NCBI RefSeq assembly: GCF_001316105.1 | Contig: NZ_BBCP01000009.1 | Coordinates: 28,093 to 92,092, forward strand | Source of the DNA: Thermogymnomonas acidicola JCM 13583 | GTDB lineage: Archaea > Thermoplasmatota > Thermoplasmata > Thermoplasmatales > Thermoplasmataceae | Direction: 5' to 3' | Length of the DNA: 64,000 bases | Part shown: in pieces, positions 28,944 to 39,685 of the stretch | How positions within the stretch are numbered: the stretch's first letter is position 1 | Layout of the letters: each line of letters begins with the position of its first letter | Program-made: the position numbers and the translations under genes | The notes under the pieces: generated by a model | The model's input: the letters and a program-made list of their open reading frames with translations, nothing else | The model's database searches: none | What the model was told of the DNA's origin: nothing

Positions 28944-29900
28944 GGAAACCGGCCCAGTGGAAGGTTGAGCTTGTTGACCAGGTCGCGAAGGAGATCAGCA
29001 GCTCCAACGTAACAGCCATAGTGAGCATAAAGGGGGGGCTCAGGAACAAGCAGTTCCAGGACATAAGGAAGAGCCTGAGGGGAGAAGTCAAGATCAGGGT
29101 GATGAGGGGCACACTGATAAAGAAGGCGCTTGAAAAAGCACAGAAGAAGGACATAAAGGGTCTGGAACAGTTCGTCTCTGGCCAGGTGGCAGTGGTGACC
29201 GGAAACATAGGGGGGGCACCCGTTCTCTACAGGAGGCTGGAGGGGGGGACCAAGCAGAGGCACCTGCCAGGGGGGGAGGGGGGGAGATAGCGGACCATGA
29301 CATAGTGGTAGAGGCCAAGGAGACATCGTTCCCGCCAGGCCCCATGATAAGTGAGTTCCAGAAGGTGGGCCTCCAGACTGCGATAGAGAAGGGCAAGATA
29401 GTCATAAAGAAGGAAGCAGTCCTAGTGAAGAAGGGAGAGGTCATAACGCCAGAGAAGGCGAAGGTGCTCGAGAGGCTGGAGATCTTTCCCCTCATAGTGG
29501 GCCTCGATGTCCTGGGTGCCTACGAAGACGGGATCATATTCACAAAGGAATCACTGTCCATAACGCCCGAGCAGGTGGCGGCTGATGTGGCCACGGCCTT
29601 TGCCAGGGCCAAGGCGCTGGCCCTCAGGGCGACGTTCATGGTGCCTGAGGTGGTGCCAGAGCTCCTTGCCAAGGCAAAGCTGGAGGCGGACGCCTGGCCC
29701 TAGCGGCTGGCTTCCTGACCGAGAGCAACGTGCAATTATTTATACTCAAAGCTATTAGGGAAGCAAACGCGCTCAACGCAGCCCTGCAGGGCGGCAGTGA
29801 GTCTCCAGCGGCCGAAGAGGCCAGGGAGAGGAGAAGAAGGAAGAGGAGAAGAGCGGTGAAGAGGATGCGTCTGCGGGGGCTGAGTGCCCTGTTTGGATGA
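28940..29900 (+). CDS. rpl10: 50S ribosomal protein L10 (P0)
   Basis: Base of the ribosomal stalk. [20 protein letters not shown], then [20 protein letters not shown] (one Gly extra from G7 at 29032-29038). [20 protein letters not shown] is typical. Runs near 29245-29283 shift the frame into [20 protein letters not shown] and [20 protein letters not shown]. The tail in yet another frame gives an Ala/Glu/Arg-rich hinge and ends GLSALFG at TGA 29898-29900, the conserved stalk C-terminus. About 318 residues, consistent with archaeal P0. Translationally coupled to L1. Confidence 0.93.
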
Positions 29901-29915
29901 AGGAGGTTGAAAGGA

Positions 29916-30234
29916 ATGGAGTATGTGTATGGTGCCCTGCTGTTACACGCAGCGGGCCAGGAGATAGACGAGGAGAAGCTGAAGAAGGTGCTCACAGAGG
30001 CCGGGGGGGTGCAGGCCGACGAGGCCAGGCTGAAGGCGCTGGTCTCGAGCCTGAAGGAGATAAACATCGAAGAGGTGCTGAAGAACGCTGCAGCCGCGCC
30101 GGTGGCGGCGGCCCCCAGCTGCTCCTCAGGCTGAGAAGAAGGAGGAAAAGAAGAAGGAGGAGAAGAAAGAGGAGGAGGAAAAGGCCGCATCTGAGGAAGA
30201 TGCAATGGCTGGCCTCAGCTCGCTCTTCGGATGA
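29916..30234 (+). CDS. rpl12: 50S ribosomal protein L12 (P1, archaeal stalk protein)
   Basis: Multimeric stalk protein that recruits elongation factors. ATG 29916 after the strong ribosome-binding site [55 protein letters not shown] and [20 protein letters not shown] form the dimerisation domain and the start of the hinge. A C run near 30112 shifts the frame; beyond it the Lys/Glu hinge and [12 protein letters not shown] complete the protein at TGA 30232-30234. About 105 residues. Last gene of the operon. Confidence 0.93.
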
Positions 30235-30434
30235 TCTTGGATGGATTTTTACCAGTTTTTCTGGGGGGGATATTTAAATATATCCTACCAGCAACCCTAT
30301 TTGTCCTCTCCGTCGTGTTCTTCATACCTGTACTCATTATCATATCTGTCATATGGGCCATGGGCTCCATATTGATAACGCTCCTGACCATGGAATCCGA
30401 TAGCGGTGGCAGGAGAGGCAACACCTCCACGTGA
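30231..30434 (+). CDS. Possible small membrane protein, 67 residues
   Basis: An ORF whose ATG overlaps the L12 stop (ATGA). It encodes [20 protein letters not shown] and TLFVLSVVFFIPVLIIISVI, two likely membrane segments with a short polar tail. The DNA is much more A/T-rich than neighbouring genes and includes TATTTAAATATATCC, so this could equally be a terminator plus promoter-like spacer that happens to be open. No family recognised. Confidence 0.3.
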   Translation: MILDGFLPVFLGGIFKYILPATLFVLSVVFFIPVLIIISVIWAMGSILITLLTMESDSGGRRGNTST

Positions 30435-30551
30435 ACTGGAGAGTGGAAATCTATACCGGGCATTTTTTGAAAATTCCCGTAACTGGACTGGGGCAGGAGG
30501 CACCGCTCTGAAGGGGGTATCCCGTGTGGCAGGGGTGGCCTACCCTAAGCC

Positions 30552-31013
30552 TCACGTTGCGAAGCCCAGTTCCCTGAGCTTTTCGAGCACCTCGGCCGGG
30601 TGGTCTTTTGGCGACACCTTCCCATAGACATATGCTACCTTCCCGTCCGGGCCTATGATGTAGGTTATGCGCTTTGCAGAGCGGTCGCCCAGGACGCCAT
30701 AGGCGCTCACTATCCTCTTCTCCGGGTCCGGCACGAGTGGAAAGTTAAGGCCGAACTTTTCCCTGAACTTCCTGTGAGACTCCTCGCTGTCAACGCTTAT
30801 TCCTATGACCTTAACTCCCCCCCTGCTCTCATACGCCTGCATGCTGTCCCTGAAGCCGCAGGCTTCCGTTGTGCAGCCCGGTGTGTTGTCCTTGGGGTAG
30901 AAGTAAACGACCACGGGCCTGCCCCCCCTGAGGTCGGAGAGCCTCTTCCTCTTTCCGTCCGTATCGGTGAACTCAAAGTCAGGTGCCTGTGCACCAACCT
31001 GGAGTAGTTCCAT
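30552..31013 (-). CDS. bcp: Thioredoxin-dependent peroxiredoxin, BCP/PrxQ type
   Basis: Reduces hydrogen peroxide and organic peroxides, and could be recycled by the thioredoxin pair at 2.1-3.6 kb. 153 residues in one frame. VGAQAPDFEFTDTDGKRKRL, then VVVYFYPKDNTPGCTTEACG with the peroxidatic Cys and a second Cys five residues later, as in PrxQ. VIGISVDSEESHRKFREKFG and TYIIGPDGKVAYVYGKVSPK follow. RGGRP and SRGGVK contain Gly added by 7-base runs. Convergent with the ribosomal operon. Confidence 0.95.
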   Translation of the reverse strand: MELLQVGAQAPDFEFTDTDGKRKRLSDLRGGRPVVVYFYPKDNTPGCTTEACGFRDSMQAYESRGGVKVIGISVDSEESHRKFREKFGLNFPLVPDPEKRIVSAYGVLGDRSAKRITYIIGPDGKVAYVYGKVSPKDHPAEVLEKLRELGFAT

Positions 31014-31048
31014 GAATGAATAACAGGAGCATGCTTATAACGCTTTCA

Positions 31049-31516
31049 TCATTCCCTCTGGTACGATTTGAAGATGCTGTCGCCTACGTGGTGGATCACC
31101 CTGGCGGCGAGGCCAACCTTGTTTGCCATGATCTCCTGGCCGTCACGCTCGGCTATGCCCACAGCCACGTAGGTACCCTTCCCGTCCCTGATGTAGACCA
31201 CATCACCCTTCCTTATGGCGGTGTCCATGGACACGATCCCCCCCTGTGCGAAGAGGTTCGCACCGGATGATATCCTTGGCACTGCACCGTCGTCCACCTC
31301 TATCCATGACCTCTGCGGCCTGCTCCTGTTTATGAGGTGCAGTGTCGGCACCTCTATGCCTGAGGAGAAGAGCACCGGCATGCCGGAGATGAAGTAGACC
31401 TTCACTCCCCTGCCTTCCTCCACCTCTGTTGGGCCGTCGGAGAGTTGCAGGCCTAATTCCCTTATCTTCTGCGATACCATACGCGCCTCTTTCTTTGAAA
31501 CGAAGTGCCTGGACAC
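31049..31516 (-). CDS. PUA-domain RNA-binding protein
   Basis: 155 residues. N-terminal region MSRHFVSKKEARMVSQKIRE, then a C-terminal PUA fold with NLFAQGGIVSMDTAIRKGDV and VAVGIAERDGQEIMANKVGL. The layout matches archaeal MCTS1-like or DUF1947 proteins, which bind tRNA or ribosomes. The start is GTG 31516, overlapping the stop of the preceding gene by one base, so it belongs to the SecE-Spt5 operon. AQGGIV probably has an extra Gly. Exact RNA target unknown. Confidence 0.85.
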   Translation of the reverse strand: MSRHFVSKKEARMVSQKIRELGLQLSDGPTEVEEGRGVKVYFISGMPVLFSSGIEVPTLHLINRSRPQRSWIEVDDGAVPRISSGANLFAQGGIVSMDTAIRKGDVVYIRDGKGTYVAVGIAERDGQEIMANKVGLAARVIHHVGDSIFKSYQRE

Positions 31517-32930
31517 TAGCCTATCACCGCCCTTATGTCCCTGAGAGCAGAAATGTCGTTGCCCTCAATCAAGGCCCTGAGGCTCTTCTCAAGGATCCTG
31601 GCAAGGGCCGCCTCATGCTCCGAGAACTTCCACTCACCCGCAGACACCGCACCGGTGAAATAGAGGAATGAGAGAGATATGACGCGCCTCATCTCGGAGT
31701 ACCCCCCCATGTTCCTGAGTGCGAAATCCGCAGCCCTCTCCTTCCCGAACAGCCTGTACTCCACAATTATATCGGCTAAAAACCTGCTATCCTCTGACCA
31801 GGGTTCGAAGGGTAATCCGGCCCCCCTTCCTCATCACATACTCCCTTGCTGCTGCTATCATCTCCACGGGGGGCTGTCCCTTCGAGAACTTTCCCGCGTC
31901 CTCTCCCAGGCCAGGCACTGTATCAGCCAGTATTTCCCTGGAGAACTGGGGGGGCCACAGGGCCTCAAGCACCTTCCTGCCGGTGTCCGCCTGCATACCC
32001 CCCCTGCCGTACTTCCTCATGTACTTGATCAGGACCTCAGCGGGCACGTCCACCGGGTCCAGGCTCTTCAGGAATGCTTCGGGGGGGTCACTGTACACCT
32101 TCATCCTGGAGACGTAGAAGCCACTCCTTACAGCGCTCTCCACCTTTGAATCGTATACCTTCCTCACCACCGCCCTGTCATCCGCCTGGCCCGCCAGGTA
32201 AGAAAGGAGGTGCTGCTGCACGTCCACCTGCACTTCATCCAGGAACTCGGGCATGAATGAGAACGCCCCCCCTGCCTCGCCCACGAGTATGTGCTTCATG
32301 AGTGCAGCCCCGGACCTCCAGGACGAATCCTCCCTTATCCTCAGTACAGGCTTGCCCAGGAAGCCGACCAATACCGAAAGGCCGGAGGTGCCAACCTCGA
32401 CAATGCCATCAGACACCCCTGTGGCTATACCCTCGTCCCTGAGCGCGTCCTGGAAGAACTCAGGCGGTGGCGGTGTGGACTTGCACGAAGCCAGGTAGTA
32501 GTTGCTTGAGGAATACACCTTAACACCCCTCGTCTTAGAGAGGGAGGTGAAGGCCAGCATCCTCCATACCACGTCCCTGCCGTTCTGGATACCAGCGAGC
32601 ACCGGGGGGGTCTGTCCCCCCCGCCCCTCTGTATGTACTCGACGCTCCCGTACTGCGTCTTCAGCATGGCAGTGAGCCTTGCACCACCGCTCTCCACAGC
32701 CCGCGCACTCTCGGCCAGCCCTGAGAGGAACTGGTCAGCAGACCTTGAGAACCTGAGCAGGTCGCCGGGTGAATCGACTGCCCTCAGCTTCTTCCTGTAG
32801 CCTTCAAATGGGCAGAAGAGACCCGGGTCAAGGCACTGGGGCACGAGTACCCCCCCGGGTCTGCGAGGATTTCCTGCACCTGCGTGATGAACTTCCTCTC
32901 ATCCTCCTCAGACCTGGCCTTGAGCCTCAA
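31516..32930 (-). CDS. Conserved-looking protein of unknown function in the secE-spt5 operon
   Basis: About 470 residues when four frame segments are joined. The parts are: RLKARSEEDERKFITQVQEI; then CPFEGYRKKLRAVDSPGDLL and GGARLTAMLKTQYGSVEYIQ; then VVWRMLAFTSLSKTRGVKVY, VVRKVYDSKVESAVRSGFYV and YMRKYGRGGMQADTGRKVLE; then EDSRFLADIIVEYRLFGKER and SLSFLYFTGAVSAGEWKFSE. The run of six C at 31821-31826 separates the last segment; with five the frame is open to the stop at 31516. There are no membrane segments and no motif I can name. It starts at or near TTG 32930, 14 bases after Spt5. Placement between Spt5 and a PUA protein suggests an RNA or translation role (inference). Confidence 0.6.
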
Positions 32931-32943
32931 CTGGACGCACCGT

Positions 32944-33832
32944 TCACTTCTTTTCGAGCATCCTTATTGCCTCTGCCCTCACGGTGACAGGTATAGGCAC
33001 CATGGACTCGATCAGCTGCACCGTGACCTCCTCCTTGGCAGTGTCAATGGACATGATCTTGGCCTTTTCTCCCTTGAACGGCCCGTCTATCAACTCGACG
33101 AATGCTCCAAGCTCGAGGCCCGATACAGCAGGCTTCGGCGTGAGGTAGTGCAGTATCTCCTCTGCCTTATCTCTCCCTCCACCATGCCCTTGTAGTTCTT
33201 TATTCCCCCCCTGGCAAGGTAGAATACACGGTCAGGGTGCATGGTCTCCACAAAGACGTATCCCTTGACCTCCGGGGAGAACATGATGGATATGACCTCG
33301 CTGGTTGCAAGTGGGTTGGTTGCCGCCCTGTCCTCGTAGTCCCTTATGGCCCTGTTCTCCAGGTCTATGGCCACAGAAAGCTCCGAGCCGAGTGTTGTCT
33401 TCATCGCCACTATGACTGGCTTCAGGTTTATCCTTGCCTCCCTGCTGAAGGAGTGTATGCCATCATCCGAGGATACCGAGAGTGAGATAGTTGACGAATC
33501 CCCTATGTAGCCACCCCCCGTGGGGGGGTGGAGACTTTGACCGCGATCTCCTTCTGCCTGTTCCCATCAACATCGAACTGCTCGCTTATCTTCCGGTTGT
33601 CCCTTGGTGAGAGTGAATAGTTATCGCCCTTACTAAGGTCGGTTGATACCAACCACTCCATCTGGCTGTCCTTCTGCTCAAAGGACATTGAAAGTGAGAG
33701 GGTGAAGCTCCTCTTCTTTCCCTGTATGTTCCTGACAGTTATCGGAATGCTGAGCTCCTTTCCGCATCCCATCTCATATTCGTCCTTAAGATCCACTTCG
33801 ATCCACTGATACCTTGATGTGTTCTCGACCAT
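32944..33832 (-). CDS. spt5: Transcription elongation factor Spt5 (NusG homologue) with N-terminal extension
   Basis: Clamps RNA polymerase during elongation. The C-terminal half is typical archaeal Spt5: an NGN domain ([40 protein letters not shown]) and a KOW domain ([40 protein letters not shown]), ending MLEKK at 32944. The N-terminal about 140 residues are extra: [40 protein letters not shown] and [20 protein letters not shown] look like an all-beta immunoglobulin-like domain. Breaks at about 33515-33533 and 33180-33215 were repaired at G/C runs. Start ATG 33832 lies just after secE, the classical SecE-NusG pairing. Confidence 0.9.
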
Positions 33833-33841
33833 CTTGATCAC

Positions 33842-34065
33842 CTATGGTATGGGGAAGTAGACAGTCATCAGGAGGTATATGAAGAAACCCAGGAGGCCAA
33901 GGAGTATGATGCCTGCACCGGTGATGAGCACCACCTTGATGTATTCATCCCTGTCGGGCTTCTTGGCCATTCTGAGTATCCTTGAGTATTTTCCCTTGCC
34001 TATCCCCCCCCGATGCGCCTCTCGATGCGCTCCTGTATTTCCTCCACACGATCATCCAACGACAT
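33842..34065 (-). CDS. secE: Preprotein translocase subunit SecE (Sec61 gamma)
   Basis: Single-span subunit of the Sec translocon. ATG 34065 gives MSLDDRVEEIQERIERRIGG. A C8 run near 34007-34014 then shifts the frame into KGKYSRILRMAKKPDRDEYI, VVLITGAGIILLGLLGFFIY and LLMTVYFPIP, the conserved KP.rdEy motif followed by one membrane helix. About 74 residues. The stop TAG 33842-33844 is 9 bases before the Spt5 ATG. It was hidden by the frame break. Confidence 0.9.
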
Positions 34066-34142
34066 CAATACCACTTAGAGCAGACCAGAAGAACAGATCG
34101 AAACTCGAGTTAAATAGTTTCCCAAAAAACGGTTATGATTTG

Positions 34143-34167
34143 AAGGTGAAATGATAATGCCCACGGC
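34143..34167 (-). other. 3' half of the 16S rRNA processing stem (bulge-helix-bulge)
   Basis: In transcript sense GCCGUGG-GCAU-UAU-CAUUUCA-CCUU. It pairs with the half at 35709-35734: GCCGUGG with CCACGGC, GCAU with GUGC (one G-U pair), CAUUUCA with UGAAAUG, CCUU with AAGG (one unpaired G on the other strand). UAU is left as a 3-base bulge on this strand. This is the substrate form for the archaeal splicing endonuclease, which releases pre-16S. Confidence 0.85.
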
Positions 34168-34177
34168 CCGCCGTGCT

Positions 34178-35677
<1,500 letters not shown>

Positions 35678-35708
35678 TAAATCCTGTCACAATTATTGGA
35701 ACTGGCGA

Positions 35709-35734
35709 GCCGTGGTTTGCACCATTTCACCCTT
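35709..35734 (-). other. 5' half of the 16S rRNA processing stem (bulge-helix-bulge)
   Basis: In transcript sense AAGGG-UGAAAUG-GUGC-AAA-CCACGGC. AAA forms the 3-base bulge on this strand, giving helix, 3-base bulge, 4 bp, 3-base bulge, helix with the half at 34143-34167, which is the canonical BHB geometry. It lies about 30 bases upstream of the mature 16S 5' end. Confidence 0.85.
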
Positions 35735-36164
35735 GTCGGAAGTGAGCATAAAACAACTCACTGCCCCATGTTTACCAGCCCCGGAATGACATTAGTTCAC
35801 CCCGCCCCAACGGGCAGTCCCCTGTCCGCCTTTAAGGCTGGATATACTCGCTCTTTTCCTCTTTTAGAGCGTAATTTAGGATATGTTAATTTCATATTTA
35901 ACCCTTTTGCGAGCCGGTGCGCCACATGGCCAATGTGGATCTGTGAAGCGTGCAGGTTAAAGGACATCCTGCCATCCGATCCTGCTTTGGCAAAATGGAG
36001 TACTCCCTGCATTGCACCGGAAGCACTGCGAAGACGCCCTCTCTGATCCCTACCAGACACCGGCATCATGCCCTATTGACGCAGGGAGAGGGCCGTGGTT
36101 ACCCAGGCCATGGACACGATCTTAATTGCATAAACGCGATATTAAGAAAGAGCGAAAGCCACGC
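35735..36164. other. rRNA leader and promoter region; no gene seen
   Basis: About 430 bases between the 16S processing stem and rpoK. Several open frames exist, but none resembles a known protein or has neighbour-like codon use. The 16S leader and its promoter (around 35890) occupy the first half; I see nothing definite in the rest (35910-36164). Confidence 0.5.
35888..35910 (-). promoter_or_regulatory. Probable 16S rRNA promoter
   Basis: On the minus strand GCAAAAGGGTTAAATATGAAA: a purine-rich BRE-like AAAGGG followed by the TATA-like TTAAATATG. The region is the most A/T-rich part of the rRNA leader and would give a leader of about 190 bases before mature 16S, enough to include the BHB half. 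Not proven. Confidence 0.5.
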
Positions 36165-36368
36165 TCACTTGCCCGATTCCTGCGAGCTTGGGATGTTCCT
36201 CTTTATTGTTATGGGGGGGATCAGGTTGTTCTCGAACTCGAGCATCGCTATGTCCACGGGATCCACCATCCCGCTTGGCACATCGATGAGAACCGGGGGG
36301 GCGCCCATTGAAATCTGGAGGGCCCTCGCCCCAATTATCCTTGCTTTTTCAAACTTTGTTAGCGTCAT
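36165..36368 (-). CDS. rpoK: DNA-directed RNA polymerase subunit K (Rpb6 homologue)
   Basis: Small core subunit. [20 protein letters not shown] is the family N-terminus. Then [13 protein letters not shown] and [20 protein letters not shown]; every homologue I know reads GAPVL and IPITI, so both doubled prolines come from 7-base runs (36295-36301 and 36213-36219). About 67 residues, the normal size. The start M at 36368 is preferred over one three codons upstream. Upstream of, and in the same direction as, the 16S gene. Confidence 0.93.
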   Translation of the reverse strand: MTLTKFEKARIIGARALQISMGAPPVLIDVPSGMVDPVDIAMLEFENNLIPPITIKRNIPSSQESGK

Positions 36369-36473
36369 GAAAATCATGCGGGCATCCGATAATGCTCAAC
36401 TATATAATAACCTTTTTCAGGTCACTGGACACCGGACATGCGACATTTATTACAAAGCCCTCCCTTTTCAACC

Positions 36474-37211
36474 ATGGACTTCCAGAAATTTTTCGGACAG
36501 AATGTGGAGCATTACAGCAGGAGCAGGCTGCATAGCCGCGGAGAAGACCTTGAAATCATGGTGAGGATTGTGCGGCCAGAGGGTACCGACGTCCTGCTCG
36601 ACGCCGCTGCCGGACCTGGCTTCACTGCACTTCAATTCTCGGAGATGGTCTCCAGCACAGTCATACACGATGGCACCCCCCGGCATGCTGAGGAAGGCGA
36701 TGGAACTTGTAAAGGAGAAAAAGGCACGCAACTGTTCCTTCGTGCTCTCAACCCTCCCTGAACTGCCACTCCCCCCCGACGGTGCCTTCACTGTAGTTAC
36801 GTGCAGAAGGGCCCTCCACCACTTCCACAATGTCCATGAGACCCTGCGGGAGTTCCGCAGGGTGCTTGCACCCGGCGGGAGGCTCTGCATATCTGACATG
36901 GTAGCGCCGCAGGCTGGGAGGAGCAGTTCAACAGGCTGGAGTGGATGAGGGATAGCAGCCACCACTGGGCACTAAGCGAGGAAGAGATGCTTATGGAACT
37001 TGAAGAGGCTGGCTTCAGGGAGGTGGAGCATAGCATCATGGTCAACAGCCTGGACTTCGACCAGTGGCTTTCACCATTGGATTCTGAAAGTGCCCAGGGG
37101 GGGATGGCATGCAGGGCATACCTGGAAAAGCTCTCGGGTGAAGGCTTCCCACTGGCACGCCCTGGTGGCCTGATGAAACTGCATGGAGTTTACCTGGCTG
37201 TGAGGGACTGA
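36474..37211 (+). CDS. SAM-dependent methyltransferase, class I (UbiE-like)
   Basis: MDFQKFFGQNVEHYSRSRLH, then the SAM motif I in VLLDAAAGPGFTALQFSEMV. A C run near 36676 shifts the frame to give MLRKAMELVKEKKARNCSFV, then FTVVTCRRALHHFHNVHETL and FRRVLAPGGRLCISDMVAPQ (motifs II and III). A second shift near 36945 leads to EEEMLMELEEAGFREVEHSI and the end LHGVYLAVRD. About 245 residues. The substrate is unknown; menaquinone or small-molecule methylation are options. Divergent from rpoK. Confidence 0.83.
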
Positions 37212-37249
37212 GCTCCAGGCCCACCAGATTTGGAGAGCGGGTGAAAGGC

Positions 37250-38409
37250 ATGCTCACATACACCTATGCTTCCATCTTCCTGGCAGGGTTTGCGCTGGGG
37301 ATAGTGGCAGGCACGGTACTTTACCAGAGGTTGTCCAGGAGGCAGTACGAGAGGGCCATCAGGGACACCACACAGGAACTCTACCAGAGAGTGGTGCAGG
37401 AGGGTGCAAAGGCCATAGCAGAGAGCGCAAAAGCATCCATGGAGGATGTGTCCAGGGAGACTAGGCACGCACTGGAGCTGGAGAAGACAGAGATCAAGGA
37501 TATGATAGAGCCCGTCAGGCAGGTTCTCGAAGCATACAGGCAGGAGGTGAGCGCCTTCAGGTCAAGTGTGCAGCAGAACTACGGCGAGGTGACGCAGATG
37601 ATGAGGGCCCTGGAAGAGGCCGGCAGGCGCCTCTCAGAGGAGACGAGGAACCTGGCGAGCGCGCTCAAGAACAACCAGGCCAGGGGGGGCAGGTGGGGGG
37701 GGAAATACAGCTCAGAAGGATCGTTGAAGCGTCCGGAATGCTTGAGCACTGTGACTTTGAGGAGCAGGTGGCTGGCGAGGGTAACAGGCCCGATATGGTG
37801 ATCAGGCTCCCCCGGGAACAGGGAAATAGTGGTGGATGCCAAGGTGCCGATATCTGAGTACCTGAGGGCGCTTGAGGCCCAGAGCGAGGATGAGGCCGTA
37901 GACCACCTGAAAGCGTACTCAAGGCAGGTCAGGGAGAGGCTAAGGGAACTTGCGTCGAAAAAATACTCCTCCGGACCCAGGAGAGCTGAGTTTGTAGTTA
38001 TGTTCCTCCCAGGCGAGTCCTTCTTCTCCGCGGCCCTGAGGTTCGACCCCCCCGAACTGATGGACTTCGGGATACAGAATGGAGTCATAGTTGCTTCGCC
38101 AGTTACACTTCTGGCCATACTGAGGTCTGTGGCAATGAGCTGGCAGCAGTTCACTCTCCAGCAGAACATGGAGAGGGTCATTGAAATGGGCGGAAAGGTG
38201 TACGAGAGTGCGAACAGGTTCCTATCAAGCTTTTCCGAGATCGGCAGGGACATCTCCAGGGTGGTTAAGAAGTACAACGAGGGGGGGCGAGGAGCCTCAG
38301 GGAGAACCTGATTCCTTACGCGAGGAGCATGAAGGAACTGGGTGTCAAAGGGTCCGAGAAGAGCCCGGAGATAGGTGAGGTCGACGATACAGTAACCGGC
38401 ACCGACTGA
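37250..38409 (+). CDS. rmuC: RmuC-type DNA recombination protein
   Basis: Limits recombination at repeats; predicted nuclease fold. An N-terminal membrane anchor (SIFLAGFALGIVAGTVLYQR) is followed by a long coiled coil (residues about 30-150, for example ETRHALELEKTEIKDMIEPV). The nuclease core is VVDAKVPISEYLRALEAQSE, FVVMFLPGESFFSAALRFDP, with the family's D-A-K motif and F-L-P-(G/S)-E motif. The last about 40 residues are recovered after a G7 run near 38281 and end DDTVTGTD at TGA 38407-38409. About 386 residues. A GTG nine bases upstream is an alternative start. Confidence 0.88.
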
Positions 38410-38417
38410 GCCGGTGG

Positions 38418-39664
38418 TCACCTGGGATCCACCGAGGCCAGGGAGCTGGCCTTCGCCCTTCCGATCAACACGGTCACAACCCCCCCACCGGCTAGGCAGG
38501 TGAAAGATATCAGGAGGAAGCCGGAGCCTGGGAGGACATCCGGTGCTACGGCGAAGGCCAGCACGCCCAGGATTCCACCGAGCCTGCCTGAAGCCTCTGA
38601 TATACCCTGGAATGCACCCCCTGGTCTGGGTGTCAGACCAGCCAGTAGGCCTTATCACGGTTGTCTTGTCCGGGCCCATGGCCCCCGAAGAAGAATGCCA
38701 GAGCGAGCAGGATCACGAAGGCGAGGTCCATGTGAAGGGAGGCGAGTATGAATATTGACAGCATCAGGAGGGACGCGCCCCTCGCAATGAAGCCGATGAA
38801 CTGGAGCCTCAGCATGCCGAGCCTCCTCACCAGGACTATGGCTGCGAAAGAGGCGGGGATCGTGAATGCCTTCACAATGACGCTGTAGCCAGCACCATCA
38901 GTGAATGTCACGTGAAGGTCGCTGGACAGCAGGTAAGGCATGTACACTGCCAGGCCCTGGTCGCCGATCTGGTACAGGAACCATGGTATGGAGTAGACCT
39001 TGAAGAGGCCCCCCCTCCCCCCCATTTCCATAACCCTCCTCACCACATCTCTCACAGGCCTGTGCTCCGCCTGCAACCATGCATATGACTCTGGTAGCCT
39101 GGCCCTCAGCCATATTGGTATTGCCGCCACCACCACTCCAGATGCCAGCTCGAGCCTCCAGGACAGGCCTGCCCCCCCGACCATGTCGAACAGGAAGCCG
39201 CTGAAGTATGCGATTATTATGCCGAAGTTGGCGAAGAACATTATGAGCATCATCCTGGATGGTGCGCTACCCCCCCTCCTGAATATCTCTGATGCGTAGA
39301 CAAATACGACAACGTAGTCCAGGCCCACACCGAGGCCAACAACAACCCTGGATGCGAGCAGGGCCCACATGTTCCATGAGAGGGCCCCGATCACGCCGCC
39401 CAGTATGAATGTGAGGAGGTCGAAGAGCAGTATCCTGAGACGCCCGAAACGGTCGGCCATGGGACCTCCCACCACGGCAGCCACCATGGCACCGATCAGC
39501 ACTGAAGTTGCCAGCAGATCCATGTAAACTGGGCCTGGCCTGAATAACTGCCTGATGATGCCAAGCTGGGGCGATATTGCTGCAATGTTGTAGCTTGATG
39601 CCAGGATACTCATGGAAAGCGCCACTATAGCCCTTCCCTGAGTATTGTAAGGACTGCCTGACAT
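38418..39664 (-). CDS. MFS transporter
   Basis: MSGSPYNTQGRAIVALSMSI starts the carrier. GGPMADRFGRLRILLFDLLT is the loop 2-3 signature, and SRVVVGLGVGLDYVVVFVYA is helix 4 of the sugar/organic-acid porter type. A break near 38665 (C/G run) separates the last two or three helices, which in the other frame read LGGILGVLAFAVAPDVLPGS and GFLLISFTCLAGG and end DPR at TGA 38418-38420. About 410 residues. Convergent with rmuC, stops 8 bases apart. Substrate unknown. Confidence 0.85.
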
Positions 39665-39685
39665 CTTCTGAGGATTGAGCCACAA

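Noticed and set aside
33515..33533. GC palindrome inside the Spt5 gene as a terminator
   Set aside because: It lies within coding sequence and its symmetry arises from inflated C and G runs; with normal lengths the stem is weak.
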